DNA of 64,000 bases, taken from positions 3,924,161 through 3,988,160 of the forward strand of contig CM119263.1 in NCBI GenBank assembly GCA_051294375.1, given 5' to 3'. Positions 57,845-64,000 of the stretch are shown here, in pieces (the stretch's first letter is position 1; every line of letters begins with the position of its first letter). The notes under the pieces were generated by a model. The model was not told the DNA's origin, ran no database searches, and saw nothing but the letters and a program-made list of their open reading frames with translations. The DNA is from Paraspadella gotoi (taxonomy: Eukaryota > Chaetognatha). A program made the translations under genes and the position numbers.

Positions 57845-57845
57845 T
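57755..57845. repeat. (TTTA)n microsatellite around a gap
   Basis: TTTA tetranucleotides lie on both sides of a 25-N gap (57,788-57,812), so the gap sits inside the repeat. Confidence 0.95.
57788..57812. other. Assembly gap, 25 N, inside (TTTA)n
   Basis: Exactly 25 N. Confidence 1.
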
Positions 57846-58702
57846 TTTTGTTATTTTTCTTTCTTTCATTCTTTCTTTCCTTCTTTTTTTCTTTTTCTTT
57901 CTATTTTTTCCTTCTAATTTTTTACCCATTGACAATGAATACATCCATTCTGCGCAATTTATTTTCAATGAATTTTAAACAGTCTTCCTCTTCTTCTCTA
58001 ATTTTTATTTAATATTTTTTACTTCCCATTTTTTTTTTCATTTTAAAATCCGCATTATTTTTTCATTCCACAATTCAATTGAATTTTTATTTCCGATTTC
58101 CTCTAAAATTCCATTCATCATTTTCTCTTCTCCAACCGAATATATTTCGATTTCCTCCACGTATAATTACTACATGTTTATTTTTATTTTTTAATCTAAC
58201 ATTTTCGAAGAGCTAGTTCAACGATTTTATTACTTTCTCTTTAACAGTTAATATTCGTTTCACCACCAGTTAATTTCTTTTCTTCGACAACATTTCATTT
58301 TTTGTTCTTCTTCCTCTTCCCTCTCCCTATTTTTTCTACGGCGTCCTCTTTTCGTCGTTAAGATTTTAATGGGTCATAGACAGCGAGGCGAAGTAACGAA
58401 CGACGAAGACGACGAAAACGACGACGAAAACGACGAAGACGACGCCGACGATGACGACAATAATGACCTGGTCGCTGTTGTTAAGGGTCACAGCTGCTCC
58501 GTTTGTTAGGTAAGTGAACTGATCGTCATTAGCGGGTAAGGGTTTCTTAGGATAGAAGATGACGACGATGACGAAGACGACGACGACGACGACAATTGCG
58601 ACAGGAAAGTCACCAAAAATTTTTTTCCCAAATGAGTTTTTTAACTTACCTTAGAAAAAAGAAAATAACTAAAATTTTCGGTGACAGTCGATTTTAACGG
58701 AG
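57846..58702. other. T-rich and AT-rich spacer with (GAC)n
   Basis: T-rich to 58,350, then (GAC/GAA)n at 58,392-58,460 and (GAC)n at 58,558-58,592. I see no gene. Confidence 0.65.
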
Positions 58703-58985
58703 NNNNNNNNNNNNNNNNNNNNNNNNNNNNNNNNNNNNNNNNNNNNNNNNNNNNNNNNNNNNNNNNNNNNNNNNNNNNNNNNNNNNNNNNNNNNNNNNNN
58801 NNNNNNNNNNNNNNNNNNNNNNNNNNNNNNNNNNNNNNNNNNNNNNNNNNNNNNNNNNNNNNNNNNNNNNNNNNNNNNNNNNNNNNNNNNNNNNNNNNNN
58901 NNNNNNNNNNNNNNNNNNNNNNNNNNNNNNNNNNNNNNNNNNNNNNNNNNNNNNNNNNNNNNNNNNNNNNNNNNNNNNNNNNNNN
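58703..58985. other. Assembly gap, 283 N
   Basis: Flanked by AT-rich unique sequence. Confidence 1.
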
Positions 58986-59251
58986 CTTTTGTGCTAATAA
59001 AACCTTAGTTCCTTTCTCTTCTTAGTTTTAATTATGTTTATATTTTATTCATATATTTCCCGGAGACTAAGCCGCGAAATTAGCCCCTCTCATTTGTTTA
59101 AAACTCATTTCATTTTTTTTTCTTTTCCTTTTTTTCCCCTTCTTCCCCCAACTAATTTCTTTTTCCCTCATCGGCTTTTTTCGCGACGACTCATCTTTGC
59201 TTCCGGTGAGAAGTACACGCGATCGCATGCAACAACAACAACAAAGACACT

Positions 59252-59284
<33 letters not shown>

Positions 59285-59602
59285 ATCACCTCGGTGAGGA
59301 TTACTGCACTTTGCATTATAATCGTCATGGCAATGATAAGAAACTGATATGATGATATTGTCACAAGAGGAGAATGGCCGTGATGAAATGAACAACCGGT
59401 TTTCCACGGTCAACATTTTCACTCCATTGAAATAACAACTCCAGCTCCGGTACCAAACCACGCCATCATCGCCCTCACACTCAAAGTAGCTGCAACAGCA
59501 CCTTCCTTACCTCCTGAAGTAAAATACCCCCACTTTTAAAGGAAGCTGCAGCTTAGTAACGCCCCCTCACCTAAGAAGATGCCTCGCCCACCCCCCTCGC
59601 CC
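58986..59602. other. Spacer with an (AAC)n repeat
   Basis: T-rich to 59,175, an (AAC)n/(ATC) run at 59,228-59,287, then mixed sequence. The ORFs are short and I see no gene. Confidence 0.6.
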
Positions 59603-59890
59603 NNNNNNNNNNNNNNNNNNNNNNNNNNNNNNNNNNNNNNNNNNNNNNNNNNNNNNNNNNNNNNNNNNNNNNNNNNNNNNNNNNNNNNNNNNNNNNNNNN
59701 NNNNNNNNNNNNNNNNNNNNNNNNNNNNNNNNNNNNNNNNNNNNNNNNNNNNNNNNNNNNNNNNNNNNNNNNNNNNNNNNNNNNNNNNNNNNNNNNNNNN
59801 NNNNNNNNNNNNNNNNNNNNNNNNNNNNNNNNNNNNNNNNNNNNNNNNNNNNNNNNNNNNNNNNNNNNNNNNNNNNNNNNNNNNNNNNNN
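59603..59890. other. Assembly gap, 288 N
   Basis: The left flank is C-rich. The right flank begins with an (AAAT)n-like run. Confidence 1.
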
Positions 59891-59969
59891 GAAAATAAAT
59901 AAATAAATAAAAAAGAAAAAAAAGTGTGAATCCCGTGAGAGAAGGAAATTTGTTTACGTTGGGATTCGG

Positions 59970-60055
59970 AGCGAAGAGGAAGAAGAGGGGGAAGAAGAAG
60001 AAGAAGAGGAGGAAGAGGAAGAGGAGGAGGAGGGGAAGAAGAAGGAGGTTATGGA
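59970..60055. repeat. Purine-rich GAA/GGA repeat
   Basis: Almost pure G and A for about 80 bases. Confidence 0.88.
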
Positions 60056-60301
60056 GAGCGAGTGGGTTGTTGGTAGAAGAGGCCAGGTTTTAGTGGAACG
60101 ATGAAAATTCTAAATCTCTCACTCGCCTTAAAAAAATGAGAGTTACAAAATTGAATTATTTGAGGTTATTTAAAGAAAAAAAAGAATTTAAAAATTAAAA
60201 AAAATATCCTTGCTTTAAGATCACGCTTTGGAACTATTAATGAATAATGGAGTACAGACACAAATAAGAAAAGAAGGCGAAAGGCATTAATAAATAAATA
60301 A

Positions 60302-60344
60302 AAAAATAAATGAAAACTAATGCCATTAGTTTTCATTTATTTTT
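60302..60344. repeat. Perfect 43-bp palindrome
   Basis: A 21-base arm (60,302-60,322, ending AACTAATG) is followed by one C and its exact reverse complement (60,324-60,344, starting CATTAG). It could extrude as a hairpin. Confidence 0.92.
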
Positions 60345-60526
60345 GGACGGAATTCTAAAAAGTGGTGTGAGCGAAAGAACGAAATTTCCGTCGGAAGAAA
60401 ATCGAGAAAAAATATGATTTTCTCGTCGTAAAACAAATTAGCAAAAAATGGAGAGAAAAAAAATTTAGACGTCTTGTTAAAAAAAAACCCGCAGCAGGAT
60501 TTTCCGGGTTTTTTTTTTTTTTTTTT

Positions 60527-61075
60527 GCGTTTGTTCCTCCCTTTACTTCCTCCTTTTACTGCCTTCCTTTCTTTACTTCTTTCCTTTTTATTTTTCTGTT
60601 TCTCCCTTTACTTCCTTCCTTCTTTCCTTTTTTTGCTCCTTTCCTTTTTAATTTTATGTTTCTCGCTTTACTTCCTCCATTTATCTCCTTTCTTTGCTTC
60701 TTTTTAATTTTCTGTTTCTCCCTTTACTTCCTTCCTTAACTTCCTTTCTTTCTTTCCTTCCTTCATTTTTATTTTTATATTCCTCCATTTACTTCCTTCC
60801 TTTCTTTGCTTCTTTCCTTTTTAATTTTATGTTCCTCCCTTAAGTTCCTTCCTTTTCTTCCTCCTTTCCTTTTTAATTTTCTCTTCTTCTCTTGCTTTTT
60901 TAATCTCTCTCTTTTCTTTTCGATCTCCCTTTTCCTCTCTCTTGGCTTTTTGTTCTCCCCTTTCCTCTCTCTTTTCTCCTCTCTCTTTTTTATTTCTTTT
61001 CAAACTTCTATCCTATCTTCCTTTCCTTTCCTCTAATCTGTTTTCCTTTTCTTTTTCCTTTTTATCATCATTTTT
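60527..61075. repeat. T/C-rich tract with recurring TTTACTTCCTTCC words
   Basis: About 550 bases of polypyrimidine. The phrases CCTTTACTTCCT and TTTTTAATTTTATGTT recur with a loose period of about 70-90 bases, so this may be a decayed minisatellite. Confidence 0.75.
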
Positions 61076-61230
61076 TTCTTTGTAATTTCTCTTAATAATT
61101 TTTAACTTCCCCTCGTCTTTACCACTCGTGCTCTTTCGATTTGTCTTTTCCATTTCACTCTGTCTCTCTCTTCCTCATTTCTCATTACCTCCTTCCTCTC
61201 TCTCATCGTTTAACTTCACCCCTTTTCAAA

Positions 61231-61232
<2 letters not shown>

Positions 61233-61281
<49 letters not shown>
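61233..61281. repeat. (CT)n microsatellite
   Basis: An uninterrupted run of about 24 CT dinucleotides. Confidence 0.97.
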
Positions 61282-61285
<4 letters not shown>

Positions 61286-62123
61286 TGTCTTTCCTCTCGC
61301 ACTCTCTCTCGCTTATCCCAAGCTTTGAAGTGGTCCGAAAGCTTTTAGCTTTTCCGGATAATTGTCAGTTTCCTTTTGACAATGAAAACGAGCTAAGTTT
61401 CCTGCACTAAGTAGCGAGTTTTTTTTTATAAATGTTATTTAGTAGTATAAAAGATATTAAATTTTTTATGATTCTTCTTACTTTTAACACAATTATCCCG
61501 AACCAACAGATAGATAAAGAAACTGACAGACCGACCAAAATCTCTTCCATTGAGTCGCGTTGAAAATCAGCGACTAAAAAAGGAGAAAAAATAAAAGAAA
61601 AGAGTCTAGATGCAAATGAGAAGAAATTGGGAGAAAGAGAAAAACACAAACAGTCAATTGTAAATCTATTGGACCGAAACCTCAGATCGCTGTCGGGCGA
61701 AAAGAGAGAAAAAAAAAACAGGAGAAAACAATCGGAAACAGAGAAAAAACAAACAAAACAGAAAGATTGGAGTGAGAGAGAGAGAAGGAAAACTTTTTTT
61801 TGAGAAAAAAAAAAATCACACAAAAATATGAGGATTGTAAATCTTTTTCCTTGCGAGGGCGGTAATCAGTCAGAGGGCTTTGTTTTGCCTTGTTTCGCCT
61901 TCGTTTTGTCGCGAGTATCGCCTTTGTTTCGTTTCCTAGTATCGCTTTTTTATGGCGAGCGTATCGCTTTCGTTGTCCCCGTGTATATCTCGCCTCGTTG
62001 TTCCTGACGCGGAATAAAAAGATTTACACAAGTTTTATTATTGGGATAATAAATTTCTTTTCACGCCGATAGCCAGTGCGACGACGACGACGGCGACGAC
62101 TATTATGACGTCCATGTAGATAA
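61282..62123. other. AT-rich spacer, no gene seen
   Basis: It contains A-rich stretches at 61,690-61,820 and a T/C/G mixture with repeated TATCGC(C/T)TT at 61,915-61,975. I found no supported exon or RNA gene. Confidence 0.6.
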
Positions 62124-62223
<100 letters not shown>

Positions 62224-62280
62224 GATTGCAGCTCAAACGAAGAGGTCATTGAGACCAGAAGAAATGAAGAAGAATCGGGG

Positions 62281-62281
<1 letters not shown>

Positions 62282-62323
<42 letters not shown>
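62282..62323. repeat. (GAC)n triplet repeat
   Basis: Fourteen GAC/CGA triplets without interruption. Confidence 0.97.
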
Positions 62324-62726
62324 TTTTAAACGAATGCGTTTTCTTCGTTGATGACGAAAAGCGGAAGAATTTTGTGATGACAGAAAAGAAAAGAATCAAA
62401 ACAAACAAACATTTGTTGCGGGTGAAAGATGGAGGAAAGGGAGAGGGAAAAAGTGGAGGAAAGGAAAGTGGAGGAAAGGAAAGGAAAGTGGAGGAAAGTA
62501 GGAAAAAGGAGAATAAAGAAAGATAAAGAAAGTTAAATCTAGGAAAAATAAGAAATGAAATGTACTAAGAAGAGAAGAGTCAAGTGTAAAAAGAGAAGAA
62601 GTAAAAAAAGGAAAGTAAAAGAAAGTTAAAAGTAAATAAAAAATTGAGAAAAGGAAATAGAATTTGACGATGGGAATTCTGTAGTTGGAAGAAACGGAGG
62701 AAGCTGCGCGGGTGAGGTTTCTGGGG
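62324..62726. other. Purine-rich spacer with a 15-bp minisatellite
   Basis: AGTGGAGGAAAGGAA-like units recur four to five times at 62,428-62,510. I see no gene in the rest. Confidence 0.7.
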
Positions 62727-62751
62727 NNNNNNNNNNNNNNNNNNNNNNNNN
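62727..62751. other. Assembly gap, 25 N
   Basis: Exactly 25 N after a short GGGG. Confidence 1.
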
Positions 62752-62854
62752 GAGGGAAGGTGAGAAACGCGGCGCACCATTAAAACTTGCCTTCAATTTC
62801 ACGCCGCCAAGAATTTCGCCGTCAAAAAGCTGCAACAAATACACAGGACGTGTT

Positions 62855-62855
<1 letters not shown>

Positions 62856-62921
<66 letters not shown>
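62856..62921. repeat. (GA)n microsatellite
   Basis: About 33 GA dinucleotides. Confidence 0.97.
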
Positions 62922-62924
<3 letters not shown>

Positions 62925-62999
62925 AGTAGATTTGAAACCGCAGGGAGACACAGTGAGGTTGAGATTTTCAAATAAGAAGGGCAAATTTTTTTTTGCGTG

Positions 63000-63045
63000 G
63001 TCGTCGTCGTCGTCTTTATCGTCGTCTTCCATTGTCGTCGTCACA
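63000..63045. repeat. (GTC)n triplet repeat, interrupted
   Basis: GTC/TCG triplets with a CTTTATC interruption. Confidence 0.9.
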
Positions 63046-63230
63046 ATTCTTACGTTTTGAAAATCTCAACTGAGAATGAGGAAAATAAAAAACTGGTAAT
63101 CGAAAAAATCTTGGTTTTTCTGTCCGAAGGTAAAATATAAAGATTAAGTCTTCAAGTTTTTTAACAAAACATTTTCTCATTTTTTTACGCCTTTCGTGGC
63201 ATCCGAATTTCGCCTTGATGCATCGCCTGC

Positions 63231-63440
63231 AATCTTTCCTTCGTAGTGATTCTCAAGTCAATTAATCTTTCTTCTAATGATTTTCCAAGTCAGTACAATC
63301 TTTACTTCACGTAGTGATTTTTGCAAGACTGTATAATCTATCTGTCAGTAGTTGATATTTTCAAGTCAGTACATCTTTCTTCGTAGTGATTTTCAAAGAC
63401 TGATAAATCTTTTTCCGTTGTGATTTTCAAGTCATTGAGT
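63231..63440. repeat. Minisatellite, ~35-bp unit, about six copies
   Basis: Degenerate units follow the pattern CTTCGTAGTGATTTTCAAGT then CAGTACAATCTTT. Unit lengths vary from about 33 to 39 because of small indels. Confidence 0.85.
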
Positions 63441-63454
63441 AAAGTCATGACCAC

Positions 63455-63492
63455 GAGGTACCGGGTACCGGGTACCGGGTTACAGGGTACCG
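63455..63492. repeat. GTACCGG heptamer repeat
   Basis: Four GGTACC-containing seven-base units, the last imperfect. Confidence 0.88.
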
Positions 63493-64000
63493 GTAGCTAC
63501 CCTGCGGGAACGTGAGAAACGGCGTAAAACCGCCTTGGGGGCCAGGAAAACCCTCAAAGCCTGGTTCCAAGCCCAGAAACTCGTTCCCATGGCTGCTGAG
63601 GGGGCAATTGAAGTATACAGGTAGTCGTCTTCAGCTCACTTAGCGCCTTATCCACAAAGTTAAATCTTTCTTCGTAAATAGAGACGAAGATCCGTGAAAA
63701 ATCGACAGGATAGAGTAAGTCAAAATAGAAAGAGGAGAGATATAGGTCAAGCATAGAGAAGAAGATTTTTTCATGGTGACCTTCGTGACGTCACTTCACG
63801 ATTCCATAGACGTCGCTCCGGGGTGGAGTAAGGGAAAAAAAAAGAAAACTCCTTATAGTCCCGTGGCCCCTGACCCCCTCTAAATGACCCCCCCTTAAAA
63901 CCCTCCTCTAGACCCCCAGGTGACCTCATGACCCTTCCTGATCCCGAGCGAAGCGAAACGACCGAAGCGCCCTCGCCCAAAACTCATCTTATCATTCAGT
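63493..64000. other. Spacer at the window end, no gene seen
   Basis: 63,493-63,590 resembles 46,190-46,330. Near 63,860-63,945 the word TGACCCC recurs irregularly in a C-rich stretch. No confident ORF or RNA gene. Confidence 0.55.

Noticed and set aside
63231-63440. CRISPR array
   Set aside because: Units are degenerate and directly abutting with no constant repeat and variable spacer. It is a minisatellite in eukaryotic sequence.

Overview
This window looks like non-coding, low-complexity DNA from an animal genome that was only partly finished. The eukaryotic signs are dense (CT)n/(GA)n, (GAC)n/(GTC)n and (GAT)n microsatellites, tRNA-derived SINE-like elements, a TTAA-flanked DNA transposon, and intron-like splice signals. 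Degenerate TTAGG-type repeats would fit an arthropod, but that is a weak hint and I do not assign a species. I found no rRNA, no intact tRNA, no CRISPR array, no bacterial operon and no long protein-coding exon that I recognise. Almost every long open reading frame lies in a microsatellite or in corrupted sequence and is not a gene.

Layout: 1-11,272 is one giant inverted repeat whose axis is near 4.9 kb. Its right arm is filled between about 4.7 and 8.9 kb with extra C-rich bases that the left arm lacks. 11.3-15.2 kb holds a GC-rich island, (CT)/(GA) blocks and assembly gaps. 15.7-36.9 kb is built from a macro-repeat of two modules. The U module (about 3-4 kb) occurs three times, at 15,736, 18,591 and 26,412. 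The S module (about 1.5 kb) occurs three times, at 23,456 (badly corrupted), 24,487 and 30,072. Each S module carries two tRNA-headed SINE-like units that share a core. The last S copy is interrupted at a TTAA by a 5,202-bp element (31,583-36,784) with terminal inverted repeats of about 110 bp. The neighbouring S copy is the intact empty site. This insertion is the best-supported biological feature in the window, and it holds possible small coding exons.

40.8-49.7 kb holds three copies of another module, V, separated by 25-N gaps, with an unrelated 3.4-kb segment (45,336-48,720) inside the third. 49,853-57,705 is a head-to-tail duplication (E1, E2) of about 3.9 kb whose copies differ mainly by single-base insertions. 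The rest, to 64,000, is AT-rich spacer with minisatellites, triplet repeats and a perfect 43-bp palindrome.

Many repeat copies differ mostly by small insertions, and eight gaps are exactly 25 N. I therefore infer that noisy long-read sequence was used to fill gaps in this assembly. Several of the large duplications, and probably the giant inverted repeat, may be assembly or read artefacts rather than chromosome structure. The TTAA insertion and the SINE pair do not depend on that question.
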